A stretch of 64,000 nucleotides of DNA from an uncultured Bacteroidales bacterium (GCA_947588835.1 CANPZS010000002.1:1-64000); one strand, 5' to 3'; counted from the stretch's first letter, positions 1 to 12,931 are shown. Numbers and translations are program-made. The notes: generated from the sequence alone by a model not told the origin.

Positions 1-51
1 CAGGGTACGCAAAATTACAAATAATTGTTTATTAACTTATTATGAAATTGC

Positions 52-477
52 TCAATTTTGAGTGACGAAGTCAGGAGTTTCGCCCGTCCGCACATGGCCC
101 AGTCTCCGCATGCGTTCCGACTGACGCCGTATATATTCGAAGACGGAGTATCTGTCCGAAGCGGATTTCTTGTACCGGCCGATAATTTCGTCGGCGCAGT
201 AGCCGTCGCCGGACTCTTCCAGCGCCTTCACGACCTCTTCCAACCGATGCCGTTCCCATGCGATTCTGTTCCGCATCATTTCAAGTTCCTCATGGCGGGC
301 GTCCGATACGGTCGGATGCCTTGCAATGCAGCCTTTGTCCCGGTCCCATTCTTCCGCAAAGATGTGAAAGTCGGTCCTGACCTGCTTCACCGTACGGTCG
401 TGAATGATTTGGAAGTAGAGCGCACCTTCCCGGCCGCCGTCCCTGTGCGGACGGAATTTCAATTTGATGGATGTCAT
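52..477 (-). pseudogene. Truncated tyrosine recombinase (Bacteroides-type integrase; N-terminal arm-binding/SAM-like part only)
   Basis: N-terminus MTSIKLKFRPHRDGGREGALYFQIIHDRTVKQVRTDFHIFAEEWD resembles the arm-type DNA-binding domain of Bacteroides integrases. The ORF stops at 141 aa with no catalytic R..HxxR..Y domain. Confidence 0.7.
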
Positions 478-620
478 AATCTGATGTATTTATTGGTGAT
501 ATGTCCGGGCTTGCCGCATGTCGCGCCGGTGCGATGTCCCAATGCCGCGCGGACGACGGCTCCATTGTCGCTCTTGCCTTAAAAATTATCGGTCGCCCCA
601 TATCAATGCCCTATATATAC

Positions 621-655
621 AAAAAAAGAAGCCGGCCCGAAAAAGAGCCGGTTTC
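621..655 (-). terminator. Intrinsic terminator at the end of the minus-strand run
   Basis: Minus strand reads CCGGC-TCTTTTTCGG-GCCGG-CTTCTTTTTTT, just downstream of the nitroreductase stop. Confidence 0.7.
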
Positions 656-683
656 TGATTGAAACAAACGATAAGAAACGACG

Positions 684-1337
684 CTACCAGCGGTTCCTGT
701 GGATTTTCTCCGGTTTCCATTTGTCTTTGGGAGCAAGATCTTCCGCAGGATAGCCTACAGGCACCACCGCATACGGCAGCACATTGTCCGGCAGGCCGAG
801 CACTTCCTTTATGAGCCCGTAACGGTCTTCATAAGGATAGGCAGCGGTCCACACGGCTCCGAGTCCCATGGATTCGGCCGCCAGCAGAATGTTTTCGGTG
901 ACCGCGGCGCAATCGGCCGTCCAGTTGTCGTTCTCCACGGCCACCGGTTCGGCATCGCTTTCTCCGCGCGGCCTGCGCATGACCGTAGTCTCGCCGCATA
1001 CCACTATAAGGCATGGAGCCTCGGTATACATGGAATTGACCCTGCCGCTTACAAGTCTGGCGGCCACTTCCCTGTCAGTGACGACTACGAACGACCACGG
1101 CTGCACGTTCATGCCGGAAGGAGCGGCCATGCCCGCCCTGAGCAAAGTTTCTATCTGCTCTTCGGAAAGTTCCCGGCCGGTGTATTTGCGTACGCTTTTG
1201 CGATTCAGGATATTTTGCAGCACGGCATTTTTCTCCGTCTCCGGAGCGGCCGCACCGCCATTGTTCGAACAACTCATAGATGTTAAAATTAATGATAAGA
1301 GGGCCACGGCCCACAAAACTGTCTTTTTCATTTTCAA
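684..1337 (-). CDS. Nitroreductase family protein, predicted lipoprotein/exported
   Basis: 217 aa. N-terminal signal with a Cys (LILTSMSCSNN), then nitroreductase motifs RKSVRKYTGRELSEEQIETLLRAGMAAPSGMNVQPWSFVVV. Confidence 0.88.
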   Translation of the reverse strand: MKMKKTVLWAVALLSLILTSMSCSNNGGAAAPETEKNAVLQNILNRKSVRKYTGRELSEEQIETLLRAGMAAPSGMNVQPWSFVVVTDREVAARLVSGRVNSMYTEAPCLIVVCGETTVMRRPRGESDAEPVAVENDNWTADCAAVTENILLAAESMGLGAVWTAAYPYEDRYGLIKEVLGLPDNVLPYAVVPVGYPAEDLAPKDKWKPEKIHRNRW

Positions 1338-1341
1338 CGGT

Positions 1342-4542
<3,201 letters not shown>

Positions 4543-6441
4543 TCAATCAACCTGTGAAAGAGTGACGGTGCCGTCCATGGTGGAGGCAAGGATGAATGTC
4601 CTGCCCTTGTCCTCCCACACTTCGAGGGGATTCACCAAGGCCACCGAATATTTGTGCGCCCACAGGAAACTGCCGTCTTCGGCGGAAAGCGCCAGAAGAT
4701 TGCCCTTGTCCGTAGGAATCATCACCGTGCCGCGTCTTTCTACGATCGGCGTAGGGGAAATCTCATAGCCGCTCCTGTCCTTGACGCGCCACAGCTGAAG
4801 ATCCAAAGGCAGCTCGCCGCCTTTGAAATCCACATCGGCCCTGAATGCATAGGCAGTGCCGTACATGGTCTTGACATACACGGTGCCGCCGTCCTCCGAG
4901 AGGCCTACGGATTCGCGTCCGCCGTCCGCATGGAAAATCTCTTCCCCGGTAGCCGCGTCTATGGCATAGGTCCTGCGGTCGGGAACGGCCACGAAAATGC
5001 GTCCGGCGGACTTTACGGGCCATACCGCCGCAGGGGAAAGCATCCTCGACGACTTCTTGATTTTCCAGGTCCATTGCAGGTCGCCGGTACGGGTGTCAAG
5101 AGAATAAAGCGTGTTGCCCCATGAGCCGAACACCACCTGGTCCTCATCCACGAAGGCCCTGCACTCGACGAAGCCTTCCACGCCGGAGAATGTCCATACC
5201 GGAGAGCCGTCCTTCAGACCGAGGGCCCTGAATTTGCCGTCGGAAGCTCCTATGAAAACCTTGCCGTCGAAAATGACCGGCGACGCAAGTACGGATTTCT
5301 CCGCCTTCACCTTCCAGATTTCCTTGCCGTTTTTGGCATTGACGGCATATATATGGCCGTCCGTACATCCGAACACCAGATATTTGCCCTCTACCGCAGG
5401 AGTGGAAAAGATCTTTCCCGGGAAATCACGGCTCCAGAGACGGCTTCCGTCCTTCAGCGAAATGGACCTGAGCGAACCGGAAGATGTGGTGTAATAAGCC
5501 ACGTCGCCGCTCCTCGCGAAGCCCGCCACTATGTTGCCGCTGTCGCTGATGCTCCATATGTCCTTCACGCACGGATACTCGTCATTCACGTCATACCTCA
5601 TCCACGGATACGAATCCGGAATGCCGTGGGCGTCATAATGCACCGTGTCCCGCAGAGGCTTAAGATCCAGCTCGTACCATGGCGGCAGCTGCACCGTGGT
5701 ATGCTTGTACACACGTCTTTCCGAAACGCTTATATGATCATCCTTTATCTCGAACACATTGTATCCGGGCACGCCTCCGGCCGCCAGCGCAGAACGTCCG
5801 AGCACGGCCGGGATGCCGTCGTAATTGAGCGCCCTGTTCTGGTGCCAGTGGCCTCCTATCTCGAATCTCACGCCTTTCTCCTTAAGGATGCGGGTGACGT
5901 CGAAATAATTCAATACGGACGTGTCCTGAGGATAATGGTTGAAGAATATGGATTTTTTTCCGGGTTCGAGATTCTCCAGCCATACCATGCTTTCCTTGGG
6001 CAGGAGCGCCGGAGCCATCCTCATGTCCGGCCCGCAGCCGCTTCCTATGAAGCGCCATCCGTCCTTTTCAAACTCGAACTGCTCATATCCGAACACATTC
6101 TTGAAAGTATTGCAGCCGCTCTCGGACCATTTGGCGTCATGGTTGCCGGCGACTACATAATATTTGCGGCCAAGCCTGTCGAGCTCGCTTTTCACGCCGG
6201 CGATCTCTTCATCGGAGCCGAAGTCCGTCAAATCGCCGCCCAGCACCACGAAATCGATTGAATCCAGTCCGTTGATGTCATCGATGCAGTCGCGCAGATT
6301 CTGGATCGACGTCGAGCCGACGGAATAATGGTTGTCAGTGATGAATGCGAAACGGATCGGTTTTTCCTGTGCCGAAACCGTCCGTACGGCCATGCCGGAC
6401 ATAAGCAGCACGGCGGACAAAGTCATCAGATGCAATTTCAT
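4543..6441 (-). CDS. Calcineurin-like metallophosphoesterase fused to a PQQ-like beta-propeller, secreted
   Basis: 632 aa. Signal peptide, metallophosphoesterase motifs (TDNHY, GGDLTD, GNHD, GGHWHQ), then repeats such as DGSRLWSRDFPGKIFSTPAV and NGKEIWKVKAEKSVLASPVI. Confidence 0.9.
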   Translation of the reverse strand: MKLHLMTLSAVLLMSGMAVRTVSAQEKPIRFAFITDNHYSVGSTSIQNLRDCIDDINGLDSIDFVVLGGDLTDFGSDEEIAGVKSELDRLGRKYYVVAGNHDAKWSESGCNTFKNVFGYEQFEFEKDGWRFIGSGCGPDMRMAPALLPKESMVWLENLEPGKKSIFFNHYPQDTSVLNYFDVTRILKEKGVRFEIGGHWHQNRALNYDGIPAVLGRSALAAGGVPGYNVFEIKDDHISVSERRVYKHTTVQLPPWYELDLKPLRDTVHYDAHGIPDSYPWMRYDVNDEYPCVKDIWSISDSGNIVAGFARSGDVAYYTTSSGSLRSISLKDGSRLWSRDFPGKIFSTPAVEGKYLVFGCTDGHIYAVNAKNGKEIWKVKAEKSVLASPVIFDGKVFIGASDGKFRALGLKDGSPVWTFSGVEGFVECRAFVDEDQVVFGSWGNTLYSLDTRTGDLQWTWKIKKSSRMLSPAAVWPVKSAGRIFVAVPDRRTYAIDAATGEEIFHADGGRESVGLSEDGGTVYVKTMYGTAYAFRADVDFKGGELPLDLQLWRVKDRSGYEISPTPIVERRGTVMIPTDKGNLLALSAEDGSFLWAHKYSVALVNPLEVWEDKGRTFILASTMDGTVTLSQVD

Positions 6442-6461
6442 ATAATATAATACATTTACTA

Positions 6462-9071
6462 TTAAATTATCTCAATGTCACCGTCTTCGATCCATCCCTG
6501 GCGGCCGTCCGCAAGCTCTATGTTGTACCAGCCGTCCACCCTGTCGAGCACTTTCACCTTGGTGCCCTCATGCAGGATGAACCTGTCTTTCGAAGACTCG
6601 GCAGAAGGCGCGCTCTTCACCGGAGACACGGCCTGCATCACTATGGCGGAAGCTCCGTCCTCCGAAACATATTCCCTGTATTGCAGCCTTGCGAAATTCC
6701 ACGACGCGACGGCGGCGAGCAGCAGCACGATGGCCAAATAGAATCCGGCCTTGCGCACGGCGCTGCGCGGACCGAGCAGAAAAAGCAGCAGCATCGACAC
6801 AGCCGCGGCGAACGCGATCAGCGACAGCACCGCCCATGCATCGGACCGCATACAATGGCCGGCGTCGCGTATCCATGTCTTAAGGAAAAACTCCGGCACC
6901 GGATCTATCCTGTCCTGTATGAGCATGTTCACGAATTCGAGATTATACCTCGCATCGGCGTCGGAGGGATCGGCCCTGAGCGACCTCTCGTAATTCAATA
7001 TCGCCCCCGGATAATCTCCCGCCTTGAAACAGGCGTTGCCTGCATTGTAATACAGCTCGGCGGACTGCAGCCCCATGTCAAGTATGCCCTGCCAGCATTC
7101 GGCGGCCTCGTCCCAATGTCCGTCCGTATAGGCTTCAATCCCGCGGCGCCAGAGGGAATCCGGATAAGACTGGGCATTCGCCGACAAAGTAAAGAGAAGC
7201 AGAATCGCGGCGGTCGTTCCCTTTACGATATTTTTCTTTGACTTCAGGCAGGCATCCAATGACGAAATCACTCTTACCGCCGTCTCATAATGTGCATTCA
7301 TGGCATCGTGTCCCGGATCCGGGGAATATCTCGCAAATTCGCATGCCTCCAGGAGCCCGGTGAACTCCCCGGCTAGTTCGGGACCGGCGCCGCGGCCGAC
7401 GAGCGCAGCGGCAATGTTGTCCGCGTTCTGTTCGGACATATCCATGTTCAACTTGTCCGACACGAATCCGGACAAGGCTCCGTGCAGTTCTTCATAAAAT
7501 GCTGAATACAAATCCTTTTTAAGGAAATCACCCGCAGAGGCGAGACGCCTTAGGGCCATCTTCGTAGCCTTGCGGTTCTTCGTTCCCGCCACGTCCGCGC
7601 GGCGCTCGGCGATCTTGCGCAGCGAAAGCCATACCGCAAAGGCGGCAAGGACAATGATCGCCGCGATAACGTAATAAACCGTACGGCTCACGAGGAAGGT
7701 TTCCTGTCCGGACAGGTCCGTCCGGCCGGTCTTGATGAAACGTATGTCTTCCCCTATGTTCTTGACGTCCTTCCTGTTCACGGAGATCGCCTGTCCTCCG
7801 TCCGCGGACGGGGCGCCGGCATTTTTCCCCTGCGCCACCCTCAGCCTCAGGGAATCCGTGGACACGGTAACATATTTTCCGGAATTCACATTGTAATATG
7901 AATAATTCACCGGAGGAATGACGAAATCGCCGTGGCTGCGCGGAATGAAAGGATATTCGAAAGTCTTGCTGCCGGACGTGCCGCTTTTGTCCGTTTTCTG
8001 CGCCGACTTCACGTCATACGTTTCAAAATCCGGCGGGAAATTCACCTTGGGCGCCTCCAGCAGGGAAACGTTGCCCGTGCCGGAGACCGTAACGATCAGC
8101 GAGGCCGCGTCATGCGTCCTGAGCGAATCCCCGGACAAGGAAGCCGTCACCGTGAAATCGCCCACCCCTCCGGAAAACGAGGCCGGAGCCCCGGAAGGCA
8201 GGGCCGTCACATTGAGGGACAACGGCTTGGAAAGCACTCTCTTGCGTACGGTGACATAATCGTCTTCGAAGAAACTGTCGAATATGCTGCCGCTCCTCTT
8301 GGAAGTATTCTTCACATTTACAAGGCACACCAATTCGGCAGGATCTATGGTAAGTACGCCGGCTTTCTGCGGTATGAGTATATACCGCCGCAGCACGGCG
8401 GAATTGTAGATTTTATTGCCCACCTGTTCGCGCCGGAATTCCACGTTGGTCGGAGCCTCTGTCTCCTGGCTCCAGAAACCGTTGAACGATGGGAATTTGG
8501 CACCTTCGAAACCTGCTATGTCGACTCTCTGGTACAGCTTGAGGGTGGCTGTGACAGGCTCCCCCACCACCGCACGGGAGCGGCTGAGAGTCAGGCTGAG
8601 ATACAGATCGTCGGCCGGGATGTCCCCGGTGACGCGCACGCCGCCGTCCTGAGCCTCGTCCCGGCTGTCCTGCCCGGAAGCATTCTGCCCGTTGTCGACG
8701 ACCCGGACGGATATCGGGCCGGAAGAAATCTCTTCCCCCTTGACGGTGGCCGTAGCCGCCGGCAGCTGGAAGCTGCCGGTATGCTTCGGAAGCAGAATAT
8801 ACGTATAGGTGGTCTGCGAAGTGCGCGCAGTCTTGCCGTTGACGATCTGAATACTTGTGGAAGTGCCTTTCTGCGGCCCCCATACCAGCTGGAAGTCGTT
8901 TCCCGGCTCCCATTCGAACGATGACGGACGAGTCTCCCCTTCGATGACGAAAGTGACGTTGAACCGCTCGTCGGCCCCCACGATATTATGGACCTCGACC
9001 TTTATCGAGCCCTGCGCGAAAAGCCCTGCGGCCGCAAAAACTGCGATTATGCTTGAAAAAAACTTTTTCAT
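6462..9071 (-). CDS. BatD (oxygen-tolerance protein) fused to a BatE-like TPR/SH3 protein
   Basis: The ORF track starts at 9086. MKKFFSSIIAVFAAAGLFAQ at 9071 looks like the real signal-peptide start. BatD-like N-terminal 600 aa, then TPR (ELYYNAGNACFKAGDYPGAILNYERSLRADP) and a C-terminal SH3-like domain (GWYNIELADGRQGWIEDGDIEII). Confidence 0.88.
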   Translation of the reverse strand: MKKFFSSIIAVFAAAGLFAQGSIKVEVHNIVGADERFNVTFVIEGETRPSSFEWEPGNDFQLVWGPQKGTSTSIQIVNGKTARTSQTTYTYILLPKHTGSFQLPAATATVKGEEISSGPISVRVVDNGQNASGQDSRDEAQDGGVRVTGDIPADDLYLSLTLSRSRAVVGEPVTATLKLYQRVDIAGFEGAKFPSFNGFWSQETEAPTNVEFRREQVGNKIYNSAVLRRYILIPQKAGVLTIDPAELVCLVNVKNTSKRSGSIFDSFFEDDYVTVRKRVLSKPLSLNVTALPSGAPASFSGGVGDFTVTASLSGDSLRTHDAASLIVTVSGTGNVSLLEAPKVNFPPDFETYDVKSAQKTDKSGTSGSKTFEYPFIPRSHGDFVIPPVNYSYYNVNSGKYVTVSTDSLRLRVAQGKNAGAPSADGGQAISVNRKDVKNIGEDIRFIKTGRTDLSGQETFLVSRTVYYVIAAIIVLAAFAVWLSLRKIAERRADVAGTKNRKATKMALRRLASAGDFLKKDLYSAFYEELHGALSGFVSDKLNMDMSEQNADNIAAALVGRGAGPELAGEFTGLLEACEFARYSPDPGHDAMNAHYETAVRVISSLDACLKSKKNIVKGTTAAILLLFTLSANAQSYPDSLWRRGIEAYTDGHWDEAAECWQGILDMGLQSAELYYNAGNACFKAGDYPGAILNYERSLRADPSDADARYNLEFVNMLIQDRIDPVPEFFLKTWIRDAGHCMRSDAWAVLSLIAFAAAVSMLLLFLLGPRSAVRKAGFYLAIVLLLAAVASWNFARLQYREYVSEDGASAIVMQAVSPVKSAPSAESSKDRFILHEGTKVKVLDRVDGWYNIELADGRQGWIEDGDIEII

Positions 9072-9079
9072 ACCGACCG

Positions 9080-9859
9080 TTACCAATTCTTCTCTTTTTG
9101 TCTGGACTTCAGGACGGCCGCCTTTTTCTTGTTCACCTTGTCCTGCGTCTCCTTTTCCTTGGCCTGTATGGCCTGCAGAAGCTGCTGTGCCTGCTGCGAT
9201 GAAAGGCCGCCCTGCCCGTCACGGCCATCGTCGCCGTCATCGCCGTCGTTCATGTCCTGGCCGCCGCTGCCGTCATTATTATTGTCGTTATTGTTATTGC
9301 CATTATTGTCGTTATTGTTATCATCGTTGTTGTTATTATCATTATTGCCGTCATTGCCATTATCTTTGTCTTTGTTGTCGTCATTGCCGTCCTGGCCGCC
9401 GTCATTGCCGACATTTTTGTTTTCATCGTCGCGAAGCATTTCGCGGGCATAAATATAATTCTCTTTTGCGGATAAATCGCCGGGATCCCTAAGAAGACAC
9501 TCGTGAAAAGCGTCTACGGCGGCCTTGTAATCCTTCCGCTGCAGCGCCACGTCGCCGGCATTGAAATAATAATCCGCCGCGTGGTCCGACGACGGCGCAG
9601 TCTCGGCCATGCGGCCCAGCACGCTTCCGGCCTGTTCCATATCGCCCTCCCTGTAAAGGGTATTGCCCAGATTGTAGGCGGCGGCAAATGAAAGCGAATC
9701 GGCCATCAGCGCCTTGCGATAGCTGATGTCCGCCTTCTGATAATTTTCCTTGCGGAATTCGCGGTTGCCGCGGCGCACCTCGCGCCGGTCCGCCTGCGCG
9801 GACGCGGCCCCGCTCCAAAGGAGCAGCGCCGCCGCAGCCGCCAATATGCACTTTCTCAT
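9080..9859 (-). CDS. batC: BatC-like TPR protein with an Asn/Asp-rich tract
   Basis: Signal peptide MRKCILAAAAALLLWSGAASAQ, TPR motifs (ISYRKALMADSLSFAAAYNLGNTLYREGDMEQA), located between batB and batD. Confidence 0.82.
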   Translation of the reverse strand: MRKCILAAAAALLLWSGAASAQADRREVRRGNREFRKENYQKADISYRKALMADSLSFAAAYNLGNTLYREGDMEQAGSVLGRMAETAPSSDHAADYYFNAGDVALQRKDYKAAVDAFHECLLRDPGDLSAKENYIYAREMLRDDENKNVGNDGGQDGNDDNKDKDNGNDGNNDNNNNDDNNNDNNGNNNNDNNNDGSGGQDMNDGDDGDDGRDGQGGLSSQQAQQLLQAIQAKEKETQDKVNKKKAAVLKSRQKEKNW

Positions 9860-9870
9860 ATCCATATTCC

Positions 9871-10878
9871 TCAATCGTCGCCGAACAGCCTTCTCCGCGC
9901 ACGCCTCTCCCCTATCAGCATCTCCGCCGCCAGCAGCGCGAGCGCAATTGCGAAAAAGTACATGAACTGTTCGTCGAACTCCTCAAACACAACCGAATCG
10001 AACTCCTCGTCCTCCATCCTCCGTATGTCATTGATGATAGGATTCAGCCCGAATTCCTCATTGCCGGCACGCAGATAGGCCCCGCCTCCGGCCTCGGCCA
10101 CCTGCCTCAGCACATCCTCGTCCAGCCGAGTCACCACAATGTTGCCGTCCTTGTCCTTCATCAGTTCCCCGTCCACGGGAATAGGCTGCCCCTCCGGGGA
10201 CCCGACGCCCACTGTATATACCTTGATGCCCATATCCGCGGCCGTCTTGGCCGCCTCCACCGGATCGTCCTCGTGATTCTCCCCGTCGGAGATCACTATT
10301 ATCACCCGGCTTTTCTCGCTCTGTGCGCTGAAACCGCGCACCGCCGTCAGTATGGCGTCCCCGATGGCCGTACCCTGCACGGGCACCGACCCCGTCGTAA
10401 TGCTGCCGAGAAACATCTTGGCGGAGACATAGTCCGTAGTTATGGGCAGCTGTACGAAAGAAGCGCCGGCAAACACTATCAGCCCTATCCTGTCGTCCCT
10501 CAGCCTGTCCGTTATCCTCGAAATGGCGAGCTTGGCCCTCTCGAGACGGTTCGGCGAATAATCCTCTGCAAGCATCGAATTGGACACGTCCAAGGCTATC
10601 ATTATCTCGGCTCCCTTCGTCTTCTTCTCCGCCAGCCGGGCCCCTATCTGCGGCCTCGCCAGACCTATGACGAAAAACATGAAAGCCATGCTGAACAGCA
10701 CGATCCTGACCCATCCCTTCGCTCCCGACCACGAAGGCATAAGCTCCCTCACAAGATTCTCGTCCCCGAACTTTCTTATGCGGAGGCGCCGGAAATACCG
10801 TCCTATGCCGTACAGCAGCGGAAACAGCGGCACGAGCAGCAGCAACATCAGGTATCGGGCTTGCGCGAAAAAAATCAT
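9871..10878 (-). CDS. batB: BatB, VWA-domain aerotolerance protein
   Basis: MIDAS-type IALDVSNSMLAEDYSPNRLERAK and VIVISDGENHEDD, flanked by TM helices. Confidence 0.93.
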   Translation of the reverse strand: MIFFAQARYLMLLLLVPLFPLLYGIGRYFRRLRIRKFGDENLVRELMPSWSGAKGWVRIVLFSMAFMFFVIGLARPQIGARLAEKKTKGAEIMIALDVSNSMLAEDYSPNRLERAKLAISRITDRLRDDRIGLIVFAGASFVQLPITTDYVSAKMFLGSITTGSVPVQGTAIGDAILTAVRGFSAQSEKSRVIIVISDGENHEDDPVEAAKTAADMGIKVYTVGVGSPEGQPIPVDGELMKDKDGNIVVTRLDEDVLRQVAEAGGGAYLRAGNEEFGLNPIINDIRRMEDEEFDSVVFEEFDEQFMYFFAIALALLAAEMLIGERRARRRLFGDD

Positions 10879-10890
10879 TTCTCTACCTCC

Positions 10891-11871
10891 TTAAAACTTG
10901 AACAGCAAAGCATTCAGAAGCATCCCAGCCAGCAGGCACGCAAGGGCCGCCACCGCAAAGGCGGTATAAAGGTCCTTGTAAACCGGGAAACTGTCTATGG
11001 TGGTCCTCGTCTTTTCCATGTCATTGATCTGCGAATAGATCTCCGAGAGCTTCGTATTGTCGGTGGCCCTGAAATAAGCTCCGCCGGTCTCTTTGGCTAT
11101 CTCCTGAAGCAGTTCCTCGTCTATTTCCACCTCAACGTCCTGCAGCTGCACGCCCCAGGGGGTCATCACCGGATAAGGAGCCGTACCTTTCGCGCCGACG
11201 CCTATGGTGTAGACCCTCACTCCGTAAGTCCTCGCTATTTCCGCGGCGGTGGCAGGGGTTATTTCCCCGCTGTTGTTCACGCCGTCGGTAAGCAATATGA
11301 CCACCCGGCTCTTGGCGTCCGAATCCTTCATTCTCGCCACGGCGGTGGCAAGGCCGTTCCCTATGGCCGTACCGTCTTCTATCAGGTCGGTCTGAACCTC
11401 CTTCATCATATTGATCAGCGTCGCCCTGTCGGTGGTAAGCGGGCACTGCGTATAGCTTTCGCCGGCGAAAACCACTATGCCTATCCTGTCGGAAAAACGC
11501 TCCGCGATGAATTCTATGGCTATGTCCTTGGCGGCGCTGATGCGGTCGGGCTTGAAGTCACGGGCGAGCATGCTCGTGGAAACGTCCATCGCGAGGACGA
11601 TGTCGATTCCCTCGGAATCCACTTTCTCCATCCGGGTGGAAGATCGCGGCCTCGCTATGCAAATCACTATGAGCACGAGAGCGGCAAGCCTGAGGACGAA
11701 AGGGACATGGCGGACGACTAACAGCACGGAGCGACCGCCCGCCTTCCACGGGGCTATGACGGAAGTATTGAGATGCGGCCTCCGTCCGGTCAGCTCCATA
11801 TAGATATAATGGACGGCCAGCAGGACGGGCACGGCCAAAAGCCAAAGCAATCGTGGATACTCGAAAAACAT
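10891..11871 (-). CDS. batA: BatA, VWA-domain aerotolerance protein
   Basis: VLAMDVSTSMLARDFKPDRISAAKD and VILLTDGVNNSGEITP; gene context. Confidence 0.93.
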   Translation of the reverse strand: MFFEYPRLLWLLAVPVLLAVHYIYMELTGRRPHLNTSVIAPWKAGGRSVLLVVRHVPFVLRLAALVLIVICIARPRSSTRMEKVDSEGIDIVLAMDVSTSMLARDFKPDRISAAKDIAIEFIAERFSDRIGIVVFAGESYTQCPLTTDRATLINMMKEVQTDLIEDGTAIGNGLATAVARMKDSDAKSRVVILLTDGVNNSGEITPATAAEIARTYGVRVYTIGVGAKGTAPYPVMTPWGVQLQDVEVEIDEELLQEIAKETGGAYFRATDNTKLSEIYSQINDMEKTRTTIDSFPVYKDLYTAFAVAALACLLAGMLLNALLFKF

Positions 11872-11883
11872 TTCCGATAAAAT

Positions 11884-12921
11884 TTATTCTTTCACGACGT
11901 CCGCGGCCTCCTCGTCCAGCTGCTCCTGATACGTTTCCGTGACGAAGCGTACGGATGCGGGTATCACGGATGCGTTTTCCTCGCGGGAGGCGACGTGTTT
12001 TGCAAATTTAACGAAATCCGCCCGTTCAAAAAGGGCTTTCATATCTTCGAGCGTTCCGGACGGCACTCCTTTCCCTTTCATGGCGTCGAAAATCTCGGCA
12101 GTGGTCATTTCCATTGCGGCTATTCCCCAGCGTGCGGCCATGTATTCGCGAATGGCGTCGGTAACGCCCGAATAGAATATTTTCTGCCGTTCAGGCTCCC
12201 AATATCCGTCTCCGCGAAACTTGTCCAGTTTGCGCAGGGCAGTGATGTGCGCCGGCTCGTCATTTTCATGCGATGACGACTTTCCCTTCCTTCTCTTTAT
12301 CATGACAACTGTCAGGACCGCCAATGCGGCCACGGCAAGGAATCCTGCCAAATAAGGCAGGACCTCCCTGAAAGTGAGCGGATAGCGTATCTGCCCGCGG
12401 ATGTCATGTATGACGAACGAAGCCGTGTCGATCGGAATGGTCTTTACGTCCACGGCCAAAGAGCCAAACGACAGCGTATCCGGAGCCGTTCCGGGAGCCG
12501 CCCTGAGCGCAAACACCGGCGGCAGTTCGTAATGTCCTTCATCGAAGGCGGCAAGCACCACGCTGCCCTCTATGTCGTAGATCTTCCCTCCTTTCCTGCC
12601 TCCCCCGTGCGTCCTGACGGTATCCAAGGTCCAGGGCGTCAGCATCTCCATAGGCGACAGAAGGCTGTCGTCCCACACGGGAATCGCTATGGAAACGTTT
12701 TCATCCACCCCGTCAAGCCTGAAACCGTAGCGGAGCTGGTCGGCGATAAGCACCGAATCCCGCTCCTGCAAAGGCTCCAGAAAGACGCCGTCCATCTTTA
12801 CGAGGCGTCCTTCCCCTGCGGCGCCGTCCGGCTGCGGACGTTCCGCCGCGGCAGGCATTTCCGAAAGGACGGAAGCCGCGGACAGCGTCAAAAAGAATAT
12901 TGTTTCTGCAAAACGTTTCAT
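11884..12921 (-). CDS. Conserved hypothetical membrane protein of the Bat operon
   Basis: The ORF track starts at 12978, overlapping the upstream gene. MKRFAETIFFLTLSAASVLS at 12921 gives a good signal peptide. One central TM (YLAGFLAVAALAVLTVVMI). Confidence 0.75.
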   Translation of the reverse strand: MKRFAETIFFLTLSAASVLSEMPAAAERPQPDGAAGEGRLVKMDGVFLEPLQERDSVLIADQLRYGFRLDGVDENVSIAIPVWDDSLLSPMEMLTPWTLDTVRTHGGGRKGGKIYDIEGSVVLAAFDEGHYELPPVFALRAAPGTAPDTLSFGSLAVDVKTIPIDTASFVIHDIRGQIRYPLTFREVLPYLAGFLAVAALAVLTVVMIKRRKGKSSSHENDEPAHITALRKLDKFRGDGYWEPERQKIFYSGVTDAIREYMAARWGIAAMEMTTAEIFDAMKGKGVPSGTLEDMKALFERADFVKFAKHVASREENASVIPASVRFVTETYQEQLDEEAADVVKE

Positions 12922-12931
12922 ACGCCAAACC

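Noticed and set aside
9250-9450. Met/Thr/Ile repeat ORF (MTTTKTKIMAMTAIMIITTTMITITTIM)
   Set aside because: Out-of-frame reading of the batC repeat.
9129-9452. Leu/Ser-rich antisense ORF (LLSLLLLPLLSLLLSSLLLL)
   Set aside because: Reverse reading of the batC Asn/Asp repeat; not a real membrane protein.
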